Notes under the pieces: generated by a model
The model's database searches: none
What the model saw: only the letters and a program-made list of their open reading frames with translations
What the model was told of the DNA's origin: nothing
Shown here: piece after piece, positions 16,639-24,963 of the stretch
Position numbering within the stretch: position 1 is the stretch's first letter
Layout of the letters: the number at the start of each line of letters is the position of its first letter
NCBI GenBank assembly: GCA_964651495.1
Contig: CAZYWP010000007.1
Span: forward strand, 1 to 47,020
Source: CAZNVB01 sp964651495
GTDB taxonomy: Bacteria > Acidobacteriota > Aminicenantia > Aminicenantales > UBA8522
Direction of reading: 5' to 3'
DNA: 47,020 nt
Made by a program: the position numbers and the translations under genes

Positions 16639-18376
16639 GGCTTCCCTCCTTTTCTTTAGCCCCTTTCTTGGGAGTGGTGATCTTTTTGAACTGGTCTCCC
16701 ATGATGTCTCCGAGAGTGAGCCGGTCATCCTGGCTGCGGAGGAATTTCTGGTATTCCAGCTTCTGCATCTCGAGCTGGGCGAGCCTGAAACTGAGTGAGA
16801 TTTTCTTCTCCCTGAGGTTCAGCTTGATGATCTTGGCGATCCGCTCCTCGCCGACGGAAAAGTCCTCGGCGGCGTTCTCGATCTTCCTTTCATCGAGCTC
16901 GGAAAGGAAGACTACCCCTTCAATACCCGGCGTGATCTCAACGAAGACGCCGAAATCCGCGACCCGGACGATGCGGACCTTGACCAGATCCCCGACCCTC
17001 TGGCGGGCGAAGAAATCTTCCCAGATGTCTCCCTCGAGCTGCTTGATCCCCAGCGAGACCTTCTGCTTTTCCACGTCGATGTTCAGGATGACGGCCTCGA
17101 CCTCCTGTCCGACCTCGAGCCTCTGGGATGGATGCTTGACCTTCTCCCATGAGATGTCCGAAATGTGAATCAGCCCTTCAATCCCTTTTTCGACCTCCAG
17201 GAACGCGCCGAAGTCGGTGATGTTGGTGATTTTTCCCTTGATCCGCGAGCCGGGAGCGTATTTTTGCCGCAGCAGTTCGAGGGGATGAGGGATGGACTGC
17301 TTGAGACCCAGCGAAATCCGCTTGGTCTCCGGGTTGATGTCGAGGATGGTTACGGTCACCTCTTCCCCGGTCGACAGGAGCTTTTTGGGGTGGATCAGCT
17401 TGCGGGACCAGCTCAGGTCGGAGATGTGGACAAGGCCTTCCACCCCCTTTTCCAGCTCGACAAAGGCCCCGAAATCAGTCAGGCTGACGACCTTGCCCTT
17501 GATTTTCTGGCCGGCGGAGTACTTCTGCAGGATGTTCTTCCAGGGGTCCTCGGTGAGTTGCTTGTAGCCGAGCGAGATCCGCTCGTCTTTCTCGTTGAAA
17601 TCGAGCACGATGACCTCGACCTCCTGCCCTACCTGCAACAGCTCTGAGGGATGGCCGAGCTTCCCCCAGGACATATCGGAGATGTGGAGAAGGCCCTCGA
17701 TCCCCCCCAGGTCGATAAAGGCGCCGAAATTGGTCAGGGATCTGACCTGGCCTTTGGTCTTTTCGCCCTTGACCAGGCGGCTGAAGACGCGTCTCTTTTT
17801 CTTCTCCCGCTCATCCTGGAGGAAAAGCTTGCGGGAGAGGACGGCGTTTTCGGTCTTCCGGTCGAACTTGATGACCTTGAACTTGAGGGACTGACCGATG
17901 ATCTCTTCCGGCCTTTTCACCGCCTTGACATCGGCATGAGAGTCGGGAAGAAAAGCCTCGATTCCGACGTTGACGTTGTATCCGTTTTTGTTTTTCTCGA
18001 TGACCTTGCCCGTTACCCACCCCTGGGTGCTGTAGGCTTTCTCGAGCTGGTCCAGGGCCCGCAGCGTATCCGCCATTTTCTTCGACAGGACGAGGTAGCC
18101 TTCCCGGTCGGTCTTTTCCAGGATGGCTTCCACTTCGTCGCCCGGCCGGAGTTTCTTGATGTCGGTATCGACGAAGTCCTCGATCGGGATCACTCCTTCC
18201 GATTTGAACCCGACATCCACAAGCACGCCCGTGGAAGTGACCTTGATCACTTTTCCCTTGATCATCTTGCCGGGCGTGATTTCCTTGGCGCTGAACTGGT
18301 ACTTGTCCAGAAGATGTTCATAATCCTCGGACGTCATCTTCTCATCTTTGTCGGGGTGTTTTTTTAACTCTGCCAT
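16631..18376 (-). CDS. rpsA: 30S ribosomal protein S1
   Basis: 581 residues with six S1 RNA-binding repeats, the full complement seen in Gram-negative bacteria. Repeats begin near residues 35, 115, 205, 290, 375 and 465, with clear signatures such as GLLHISDMSWGKLGHPSELLQ-type blocks after each TNFGAFI/TDFGAFV core. S1 docks on the small subunit and helps mRNA binding. The ATG at 18376 lies inside the end of ispH (13-bp overlap), and the stop lies inside the HU/IHF start. A weak GGGAG is 11 nt upstream of the ATG. The ispH-rpsA pairing also occurs as neighbours or fusions in other bacteria. Confidence 0.95.
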   Translation of the reverse strand: MAELKKHPDKDEKMTSEDYEHLLDKYQFSAKEITPGKMIKGKVIKVTSTGVLVDVGFKSEGVIPIEDFVDTDIKKLRPGDEVEAILEKTDREGYLVLSKKMADTLRALDQLEKAYSTQGWVTGKVIEKNKNGYNVNVGIEAFLPDSHADVKAVKRPEEIIGQSLKFKVIKFDRKTENAVLSRKLFLQDEREKKKRRVFSRLVKGEKTKGQVRSLTNFGAFIDLGGIEGLLHISDMSWGKLGHPSELLQVGQEVEVIVLDFNEKDERISLGYKQLTEDPWKNILQKYSAGQKIKGKVVSLTDFGAFVELEKGVEGLVHISDLSWSRKLIHPKKLLSTGEEVTVTILDINPETKRISLGLKQSIPHPLELLRQKYAPGSRIKGKITNITDFGAFLEVEKGIEGLIHISDISWEKVKHPSQRLEVGQEVEAVILNIDVEKQKVSLGIKQLEGDIWEDFFARQRVGDLVKVRIVRVADFGVFVEITPGIEGVVFLSELDERKIENAAEDFSVGEERIAKIIKLNLREKKISLSFRLAQLEMQKLEYQKFLRSQDDRLTLGDIMGDQFKKITTPKKGAKEKEGSHD

Positions 18377-19242
18377 TGGACCATGCTCTCCCTTTGCGAA
18401 TGTCGTTCGAAGCTATTTTTGATTTTGGCCACGGCTTCGGCGATGGCCTCGGGCGGAGTGGACGCTCCCCCTGATATCCCGATCGTCTTCGCGCCCCGCA
18501 GGAGGCGCGGCGTGATCTGGGCGGCACTCTCGATGAAATGCGTGTTCGGCAGGATCCTCTTGGAGATTTGGTAGAGCTTGGCGGTGTTGGAGCTGTTTTT
18601 CCCGCCGACGATAAACAGCGCGTCCACCCGGGAGGCGAGTTCGGAAGTGGATTTCTGCCTCGTCCGGGTGAAGCGGCAGACGGTGTTGAAGACCTGAAGC
18701 TCGTCTGTCCTCTCGAGAACGGCAGCGACGATTCGGCCGAAGAGGAAGACGTCCTGGGTGGACTGGGCCAGCACAGCCCGGCTTTTTTTCTGCGGCAGGG
18801 CCCGGGCCCGGGCCTCGCTCTCGACGATCCGCCCCCGGCCGCGGCTGTAGCCGAGCAGCCCCTTGATTTCCGGATGGGCGGGATTTCCGACGATGATGAT
18901 TTCCTGACCTTTTTTTGCCAGCCGGGCCACCAATTCCTGGATTTTCTTGACGATCGGGCAGGTGGCGTCGACGACAGCCACTTTTTTTCTTTTTAAGCTC
19001 CGATACACTTCCGGCGCGACGCCGTGGCTGCGGATGATGATCGTGCCCGCATCGACCGCTTCGGAATCCTTGACCGACCGGAGTCCCTGTTTTTCCAGGT
19101 CAGCGATGACCCGGGGATTGTGGATGATTTCGCCCAGAGTCAGGACCAGGCCGGCGCGGCGGCGCCGCGTGCTTCTGGCGGTTTGCAGAGCCCGCCGGAC
19201 TCCGTAGCAGAATCCTGAGTTCTTGGCGACGATGATTTCCAT
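18364..19242 (-). CDS. ispH: 4-hydroxy-3-methylbut-2-enyl diphosphate reductase
   Basis: 292 residues. It makes IPP and DMAPP at the last step of the MEP pathway using a [4Fe-4S] cluster. The three cluster cysteines are Cys12 (NSGFCYGVRRAL), Cys95 (VVDATCPIVKK) and Cys189 (NTVCRFTRTRQ). Substrate-binding residues are visible: His41 in HNPRV, His73 in RSHGV, His123 and Glu125 in PAHPE, and the SGGASTPP segment near the end. The Cys189 block (CRFT) differs slightly from the common CDAT/CSAT. It heads the overlapped run ispH-rpsA-HU/IHF-HIT-acyl-CoA dehydrogenase. Confidence 0.95.
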   Translation of the reverse strand: MEIIVAKNSGFCYGVRRALQTARSTRRRRAGLVLTLGEIIHNPRVIADLEKQGLRSVKDSEAVDAGTIIIRSHGVAPEVYRSLKRKKVAVVDATCPIVKKIQELVARLAKKGQEIIIVGNPAHPEIKGLLGYSRGRGRIVESEARARALPQKKSRAVLAQSTQDVFLFGRIVAAVLERTDELQVFNTVCRFTRTRQKSTSELASRVDALFIVGGKNSSNTAKLYQISKRILPNTHFIESAAQITPRLLRGAKTIGISGGASTPPEAIAEAVAKIKNSFERHSQRESMVQWQS

Positions 19243-19356
19243 ACTTATCGGCGGAAAAGCGATGAACTATACTATCCGAACGGATCGCCTTTGTCAATGC
19301 TAAGTGTAGGCCTAATCGCAACTTAGCCCCGTTTCAGGCCGGCCGGAAGGTCGCCG

Positions 19357-19456
19357 NNNNNNNNNNNNNNNNNNNNNNNNNNNNNNNNNNNNNNNNNNNN
19401 NNNNNNNNNNNNNNNNNNNNNNNNNNNNNNNNNNNNNNNNNNNNNNNNNNNNNNNN
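19357..19456. other. Assembly gap of 100 N
   Basis: Exactly 100 N bases, the conventional placeholder for a gap of unknown length. Any reading frame running across it is not supported. The bases 19243-19356 to its left hold no gene I can identify. Confidence 0.98.
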
Positions 19457-20583
19457 GGCGGGTGGAGGAAGGCGCCAACGCCTCGGGCCTGGACCTCTGC
19501 AGCCGCCGGCAGGGAGGCGATGTCGACGGCCTTGTCCGGCTCCAGCTCGGCGTAGCTCGAAAGCAACGCCCGCAGGGCCGCGAGATGCCGGGCAACCCTC
19601 TGGGCCAAGGGAATGCCTTCCTTGCCGTAGGGAACAAAAAGCCAGCCCAGCTTGGCGGCTCTCTCGTAGAATTTATCCCGGCCGTCCACGATGAGCGATG
19701 AGGAGGGCCTGCCCTTGAGCCGGCCGTGGGAAGCGTTGGGCGTTTCGAGGAGGATGGCCTTGATGCCGGCGTGGTCTCCCCATTCGCGGTGGCTCAGGCC
19801 GCGCAGGTTCGCCGGCGAGGCCTCCAGCCGGATTTCGTATCCCTCGGCCTGCAACTCCATCAGAGCCATGGCGGCCAGCTCGGCGCTGTTCTCGTGAAAG
19901 ACGATGGCGTTGATGACGGGATACTCGGGGGCCGATTCGTGTAGGTCGACGCCCAGGTCGATATGCTCCTGCCGGATGAGCTCCATGATGGCATAGGCGA
20001 TCTTCTCCGTCAGATACCCGTTGGGCCGGCCCGGATAGCAGCGGTTGAGATTCCTCACTTCGTTTCCGGATAGCTTCTGGCCGGCGGGGTTGATGTAGAT
20101 GGCCGGGTCGGGCCACTGGTCGATCGGGTTGGTCAGCCGCGACCCCAGCCGGAAGACCCTCGGGCCGGCCGGCGTGGGTACGTAGAATCGCTGCGGGTTG
20201 CCCTCCTGGGGGTCGCTGTGGCTGAACCCGCTCCGGTTGGCCCGGGGAATAATGAAGACCTTCCCGCGGTTGACGCGGATGTTTTCGACGAGCATGACGG
20301 CCGTGACGTACCCGGCCGGCTCGTTGGGATGGCTGCCGCCCAGGATCAGCAGGTTGCCGCCGGCCTCTTCCCCTTCGAAGACATAGACCTCGGTATCTCC
20401 GCGCGTATCCCGGATGCCCGGAAAATATGCGCTGAGCATTTTCATTTCCTTGAGCCCTGGACCCGGATAAACCGGCTCGGCCACGTGCATGCTCAGGAAG
20501 CTGCGTCCGGAGACAAAGCAGAGCACTCCCGTGAGCAGGAGACACAGCGGAGCGGAGAGCAGCCTGGCTTTGTTCTGAGTCAT
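19457..20583 (-). CDS. M14/AstE-like zinc carboxypeptidase or aspartoacylase-type protein (3' end lost in gap)
   Basis: About 375 residues are visible before the gap. The N-terminus has a hydrophobic export or anchor segment (about residues 9-30). The zinc site of the succinylglutamate desuccinylase/aspartoacylase branch of M14 is present: His85 and Glu88 in GGSHPNEPAG and His215 in GVDLHES; NLNRCYPGRPNG near 178-189 supplies the substrate arginine region, and Glu280 in ILLETPN is the likely catalytic acid. It probably deacylates an N-acyl amino acid or trims a peptide outside the cytoplasm. The ATG follows the stop of the 47-aa peptide by two bases. The true C-terminus is unknown; bases 19312-19356 beyond the gap may or may not belong to it. 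Confidence 0.75.
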
Positions 20584-20585
20584 TT

Positions 20586-20729
20586 TTACTTGATCAGAAA
20601 GAGGCGGAGGAGGAAAAGCGCGAGGACCAGGGCGGCGGCGAGCTGGCTCCAGATTTTTTTCTGGCGCAGGAGAAACCAGAGCAGATGAAGGCTGAAATAG
20701 AGGACGATGAGATGATAGAAAATCCGCAT
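20586..20729 (-). CDS. 47-aa two-helix membrane peptide
   Basis: A short ORF encoding 47 residues, starting MRIFYHLIVLYFSLHLLWFL and ending LALFLLRLFLIK. Two hydrophobic stretches (about 4-21 and 29-46) are separated by a basic turn (RQKKIW), so it should span the inner membrane as a hairpin. It fits exactly between the permease stop (20736) and the M14-like start (20583), with gaps of 6 and 2 nt, which argues for a real translated gene. No family recognised. It could be a small accessory subunit of the permease, in the position a DctQ subunit might take, but DctQ normally has four helices. Confidence 0.6.
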   Translation of the reverse strand: MRIFYHLIVLYFSLHLLWFLLRQKKIWSQLAAALVLALFLLRLFLIK

Positions 20730-20735
20730 TGTTCT

Positions 20736-22004
20736 CTAAATAAACTTATCCAAAAAAGGAGCGAGAAGCAAGATTGCGATTCCCGCCGCCATCAGGAGCA
20801 GGGCCGGAATAAGGCAGTAACGCACGACGCGAAAAAAATTGTTCTCGCCGACGACCTGGGCGGCGAACCGGCCCGAGATCGCCGCTGGGGGAACAAGGTC
20901 TCCCAGGGCGGCAATGGTGGATAGGGCCGCCGAGGTGAGCAAGGCGTTCTTATTGATCAGCGCCAGGATGAACGGAATGCCCAGGATGGAAGCCGAGCCG
21001 AAGGTTGAGACGCCGCCGAAGGCCGGCAGGCTGAGCGCGATCCCGAGATAGAGGAGAAACGAGGGGAGGGAGAGGATCGACATAACGGTCCAGCCGCGCG
21101 CCCCGGTCAAGGTCATGACCTGGAGGAACATGCCGACGCCGACCAGGATGGCCAGGATGGGAAGAGCTTCCTCGACCGCTTTTTGGGTCACTTTGGGAAT
21201 GTTGAACCGGCGGCCGCAGAAGACGCCGCTGAGGCTGGCGGCGATGAAGATCCCGGGGATACCGAGGTCCGGGAATTTCCCGGCCGTGAGCCCGGGCGCG
21301 GCCATCAAACCCGCCAGGGCCAGGAAAGGGAGATACAGGCGCAGCCGGTATTTTGAAGGCAGGGACGGAGGAAGAATAGCCTCCATCTCCTTGCGCTCGA
21401 TCACCCGGACGTCCTTATAGGCGATGACCAGGGGGATGACCGCGGCCAAGGGGATGACGATGACGAGCAGCGGCAGGGTGACACCGACGTAGGGCATGTC
21501 CACTCCGCCACCCATGATCATGACCAGGATGTTGACCGGAGGGGCGATCATGCCCAGAATTCCGCCCATGGCGATCAGAGCTCCGGTCTTCAACCGCGGC
21601 AGCCCGAGCTTCATCATTACCGGGGCGATGAGCGGCCCCGAGCTGAGGATGGCGGCAGTCGAGGAGCCGGTGAGCATGCCGGGGAACATCAGGATCAGCA
21701 TGACGACGAAAAGCAGGAGCACCTTGCTCTGATAGAATGTCTTGAGCAGGGAGGCGGCGACCGTGTCCAGGATGCCCGCGGCTTCGAGCACCTTGATGAA
21801 CAAGGTGGCGGTCAGGATAATGAGGATGACGTCGAAATAGCCGAAACTGCCTTCGATGAGATGGCGCAGGCCCAACCCTTCTCCGGCGGCGAGAGACCCG
21901 GCCAGGGCAGCCAGGGCGAGGGCGATGCCGATGGGAAACCTGGCGGCCATGGCCAGGCCGACGAAGACGCCCACCATGAAGAGAAAGATCAGGAACTCAG
22001 GCAT
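20736..22004 (-). CDS. TRAP-type transporter large permease (DctM-like)
   Basis: 422 residues with about twelve hydrophobic segments, a normal DctM length. Recognisable parts are MFPGMLTGSSTAAILSSGPL, GALIAMGGILGMIAPPVNIL, and the C-terminal counterpart ALSTIAALGDLVPPAAISG. DctM is the sodium-driven membrane channel of TRAP transporters, importing organic acids or amino acids with a periplasmic DctP and a small DctQ. Neither DctP nor DctQ lies beside it. Instead its ATG directly follows the TGA of a secreted DUF6305-like gene, and a 47-aa membrane peptide follows. The wider ion-transporter superfamily is an alternative placement. Confidence 0.82.
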   Translation of the reverse strand: MPEFLIFLFMVGVFVGLAMAARFPIGIALALAALAGSLAAGEGLGLRHLIEGSFGYFDVILIILTATLFIKVLEAAGILDTVAASLLKTFYQSKVLLLFVVMLILMFPGMLTGSSTAAILSSGPLIAPVMMKLGLPRLKTGALIAMGGILGMIAPPVNILVMIMGGGVDMPYVGVTLPLLVIVIPLAAVIPLVIAYKDVRVIERKEMEAILPPSLPSKYRLRLYLPFLALAGLMAAPGLTAGKFPDLGIPGIFIAASLSGVFCGRRFNIPKVTQKAVEEALPILAILVGVGMFLQVMTLTGARGWTVMSILSLPSFLLYLGIALSLPAFGGVSTFGSASILGIPFILALINKNALLTSAALSTIAALGDLVPPAAISGRFAAQVVGENNFFRVVRYCLIPALLLMAAGIAILLLAPFLDKFI

Positions 22005-22568
22005 TCATTTAAATGCGTTCTTCAAGGGAGTGAGCGCGTCGACGGTTTTCTCGACTTCGACCAAGGGGATATTTTTCGCCTGGCAGATCTTGGTGAAGAT
22101 GCCGTCCGCGTTGCCCGATTTGACCACGATGACCATCCTGGCCAGGGGGAGGATATCCGCAATCAGCTCATCGGTCTGAGCGCCGCGGCGCGCTTCTCCG
22201 CCGAGATGAAGGCAGAGGATGGCGATGTTCGCTTTCTGAGCCTCGGTGATGAGCGCGGCGATTCTGTCATTCTCTTTGTCCATGTCCAGCCCGGCGGCGC
22301 CGAGACCCTTGAGGCTGGCGCCGAGGACGAGAGCCAGGGTCTTCATTTTTTCCAGATCCTTGGCCGTGGCCAGCTTGGAGAGGGTATAATTCAGCCCGGC
22401 CCGCTTGGCCAGGACGGCGGCCATCTGAACGTCGGCGTTCTGCCCGGCCGAGGTGAGGAGGAACGGCTGCTCGAAGGGGCCGGCCGGCTCCTCGGGCGGG
22501 AGAGCGCCGCTGGCCGGAAAATTCAGGACCAGGCTTAGAGTCAGGATTGTCAGGAGCGTTTTTTTCAT
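22005..22568 (-). CDS. Secreted DUF6305-like protein of unknown function
   Basis: 187 residues from the ATG at 22566-22568, which is preceded by AAGGAAA and opens a signal peptide (MKKTLLTILTLSLVLNFPASG). The mature part begins with FLLTSAGQNADVQMAAVLAKRAG and is an alternating alpha/beta sequence (ALVLGASLKGLGAAGLD, ANIAILCLHLGGEARRG, ARMVIVVKSGN), suggesting a Rossmann-like or flavodoxin-like fold. I place it in DUF6305 from memory of the SAGQ-ADV motif; this needs a profile search. Being exported and fused in layout to a TRAP permease (TGAATG junction), it may be the ligand-binding partner of that permease; this is inference. Confidence 0.68.
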   Translation of the reverse strand: MKKTLLTILTLSLVLNFPASGALPPEEPAGPFEQPFLLTSAGQNADVQMAAVLAKRAGLNYTLSKLATAKDLEKMKTLALVLGASLKGLGAAGLDMDKENDRIAALITEAQKANIAILCLHLGGEARRGAQTDELIADILPLARMVIVVKSGNADGIFTKICQAKNIPLVEVEKTVDALTPLKNAFK

Positions 22569-22623
22569 TTTTGAGTTTCCTTCTCTGAAATCTTTATCAT
22601 ACTCCATATTCACGCCTTGATAT

Positions 22624-22670
22624 TTTGGGTACGCGTACCGAAACTACGAGTATTCGGAATATGTCCCAAA
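22624..22670. promoter_or_regulatory. Palindrome cluster between ggt and the DUF6305-like gene
   Basis: Within 47 bp there is a perfect 12-bp palindrome GGTACGCGTACC (22628-22639), an inverted pair CCGAA/TTCGG (22638-22642 and 22653-22657), a small palindrome TATTC-G-GAATA (22651-22661) and flanking arms TTTGGG (22624-22629) and CCCAAA (22665-22670). The stretch separates the ggt stop from the next operon. It may be a terminator, an operator or both. Confidence 0.4.
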
Positions 22671-22673
22671 TCA

Positions 22674-24425
22674 TTAATAGCCGTATCCCCAGCCGTCCCG
22701 CCGCGAATCGGCCCCGCCGAGGATGATCCTTTTTCCCTTCAGGAACATGATCCCCTGGGCTCCGCCGAAATACTTGTCGTAGGCCTCCCGCACCCTGACT
22801 TCATGCCCCAGCGCTTCGAGTTCCCGAACCATATCTTCGGGAAGCCGGGATTCGACCGCAATCGGCCGGGCCCGGCCTCCGGCAGAGTAGCTAAAAAAGC
22901 GGGGCGCCTCGATGGCTTCGTCGAGAGCCAGCTCGAACTCGGTCACGTTGAGGACGATCTGGGCCAGGGAGGAAAATATCCGGGTGCCTCCCGGAGAGCC
23001 CAGGATGAGATAGGGACTTCCGTTTTTAAAGATGATCAGCGGCCCCATCGAGCTCACCGGCCGCCGTCCGGGCGCCGCCGCGTTTGACGACTGCGGGTCG
23101 GAGGAGAAATCATCCATGTGGTTGTTGAGCAGGAAGCCGGTTCCTTCGGGGACGATCCCGGTGCCGAAAAAGTCATTAATGGACTGGGTCAGCGAGACGA
23201 CATTCCCTTCTTTATCGATAACACATAGGTGGGTGGTGCTGCCCCCATCCTCGTCTTTTTCGGCGAACTCTCCGTGCGGATAAGAGCCGAGCGGCCGGTC
23301 CGGGCGGATCTGCGCGGCCAGCCGGGAGGCGTAATCCTTGGCCAGGAGGCCATGAACCGGGATAGAGATAAAATCGGGGTCGCCCAGGAAGCGCTCGCGG
23401 TCGGCGAAGATGAGCCGGAGCGCTTCGCTCAGATGATGAATATAGGCGACGGAATTGGAGCCCCAGGTTTTGACCGGCCAGTTTTCGCAGATGTTGAGGA
23501 GCTGGATAAGGTGGAGGCCGCCCGAGGCCGGGGGAGGGGCGGTGACGATCGCATAATCCTTATATACTCCCCTCAGGGGGACGACTTCTTCGGGTTTATA
23601 GAAGGCCAGGTCCTCCAGGGTTATGATCCCATTCCTGGCCTGGACGGCGGCGACGATTTTTGGGGCGATCTCGCCTCGATAGAAGGCGTCGATTCCCTTG
23701 GCCGCGATGAGCCGGAGGGTCCCGGCCAGGTCGGGGTTGCGGAAGCGGTCGCCCGGTTCGTAGGGGAGGCCTTCGTTGAGGTAGCAGTTCCCCCCGGCTG
23801 CGTTCTTGACGAGCTTCTCATACTCGTCTTTGTTGATGTCGCTGAAGGTCCGGCTGACCTCGAACCCCTGTTCGGCGAGCTCGATCGCCCTGGCCGCAGC
23901 TTCGGCCAGGGAGCGCGTTCCGTAACGCCGCAGGGCCAGATCCCAGCCCGCCAGCGCGCCCGGCACGGCCACGGCCAGGCCGCTCGAGGCGCGCCACTCC
24001 GCTTCTTCCTCTCCCTTCTCCTTGAACATGCCGGGCGATGCCGCCCCAGGCGCTTTCTCCCGGTAGTTGATCACGGCCGATTTCTTTTCTTTGGCCAGGT
24101 AGATGACCATGAACCCGCCCCCGCCCATCCCCGAGGCGAACGGCTCGGCGGCGTTCAGGGCCAGGGCGGTGGCGACCGCCGCATCGACCGCGTTTCCGCC
24201 GGCCCGGAGCATCCTCAGCCCGGCCTCCGCGGCCAGCGGATGCGCCGCCACCACCATCCCGCTCCTCCCGACGAAGTTGTAGGGCGCATGGCGGTCCTGG
24301 GGAGGCGGCCCCGGCGCAGGGGTGATGGTTTTCGAGGGACGGCAGGACAGCAGGGTCAGAGAAGCCAGGCAGCTGACGGACAGGACGCCCCTCACCGCCG
24401 CGGCCGCGTTCTTAGCTCGGCTCAA
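22674..24425 (-). CDS. ggt: Gamma-glutamyltransferase, lipoprotein
   Basis: 583 residues with a TTG start at 24425, supported by GGGGAGG about nine nt upstream. The N-terminus is a lipoprotein signal with lipobox LLSC at Cys28, so the enzyme is membrane-tethered and exposed to the periplasm. It is an Ntn-hydrolase precursor: the self-cleavage and nucleophile threonine lies in GGSTTHLCVI near residue 400, and the small subunit follows, with GTGFLLNNHMDDFS and GSPGGTRIFSSLAQ. The large subunit has GGNAVDAAVATALALNAAEP and GMGGGGFMVIYL. It hydrolyses or transpeptidates gamma-glutamyl peptides such as glutathione, feeding glutamate and peptides to the cell. It overlaps the end of scpB by 14 nt. 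Confidence 0.92.
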   Translation of the reverse strand: MSRAKNAAAAVRGVLSVSCLASLTLLSCRPSKTITPAPGPPPQDRHAPYNFVGRSGMVVAAHPLAAEAGLRMLRAGGNAVDAAVATALALNAAEPFASGMGGGGFMVIYLAKEKKSAVINYREKAPGAASPGMFKEKGEEEAEWRASSGLAVAVPGALAGWDLALRRYGTRSLAEAAARAIELAEQGFEVSRTFSDINKDEYEKLVKNAAGGNCYLNEGLPYEPGDRFRNPDLAGTLRLIAAKGIDAFYRGEIAPKIVAAVQARNGIITLEDLAFYKPEEVVPLRGVYKDYAIVTAPPPASGGLHLIQLLNICENWPVKTWGSNSVAYIHHLSEALRLIFADRERFLGDPDFISIPVHGLLAKDYASRLAAQIRPDRPLGSYPHGEFAEKDEDGGSTTHLCVIDKEGNVVSLTQSINDFFGTGIVPEGTGFLLNNHMDDFSSDPQSSNAAAPGRRPVSSMGPLIIFKNGSPYLILGSPGGTRIFSSLAQIVLNVTEFELALDEAIEAPRFFSYSAGGRARPIAVESRLPEDMVRELEALGHEVRVREAYDKYFGGAQGIMFLKGKRIILGGADSRRDGWGYGY

Positions 24426-24963
24426 CTTTTTTTTCCTCCCCGAGAATCCTGGCGATCTCTTCCTCTGTAGGAAGCTCCTCCAGGCTGTTCAGTCCGAAAT
24501 AGGCCAGAAACCTCTCCGTCGTCCTGTAGATCAGAGGGTTTCCCGGGCTCTTTTTTCGTCCGGTGATTTTGACCAGCTTCTTTTGCAGCAGGGTTTTGAC
24601 CGTGTAGGACGAATCTACGCCGCGCAAAGCCGAGACCTCGGACAGAGTGATGGGCTGATGGTAGGCGACGATGGAAAGGGTTTCCAGCGACGCGGCCGAC
24701 AGCTTGCTGCGTTTGTCGATCTTGAGCAGCTGCCTGACCCAGGGGTCGAAGTCCGGGCGGGTGGAAAATACGTACCCTCCGCCGCTCTGGACGATCTGGA
24801 TCCCCCGCTCGCCGGCGGCATAGCCTGCCAGAAGATCCTGGAGGGCCTGGTCGATTTCCGCGGCGGGATAGCCGGCCAGGACATCCTTGATTTTTTCCAG
24901 CGGCAGCGGCTCCAGGGAGATAAAGATCAGGGCTTCAATGATTTCTTTCAAACCGGGGGTCAT
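24412..24963 (-). CDS. scpB: Segregation and condensation protein B
   Basis: 183 residues, standard length. ScpB is the winged-helix kite subunit that binds the ScpA kleisin of the SMC complex and helps chromosome condensation. Features: LKEIIEALIFISLEPLPLEKI at the start, ERGIQIVQSGGGYVFSTRP, LSAASLETLSIVAYHQPIT, and GNPLIYRTTERFLAYFGLNSLEELP near the end. It overlaps scpA by four bases (ATGA) and ggt by 14, so it sits inside a translationally coupled block. Confidence 0.95.
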   Translation of the reverse strand: MTPGLKEIIEALIFISLEPLPLEKIKDVLAGYPAAEIDQALQDLLAGYAAGERGIQIVQSGGGYVFSTRPDFDPWVRQLLKIDKRSKLSAASLETLSIVAYHQPITLSEVSALRGVDSSYTVKTLLQKKLVKITGRKKSPGNPLIYRTTERFLAYFGLNSLEELPTEEEIARILGEEKKVEPS

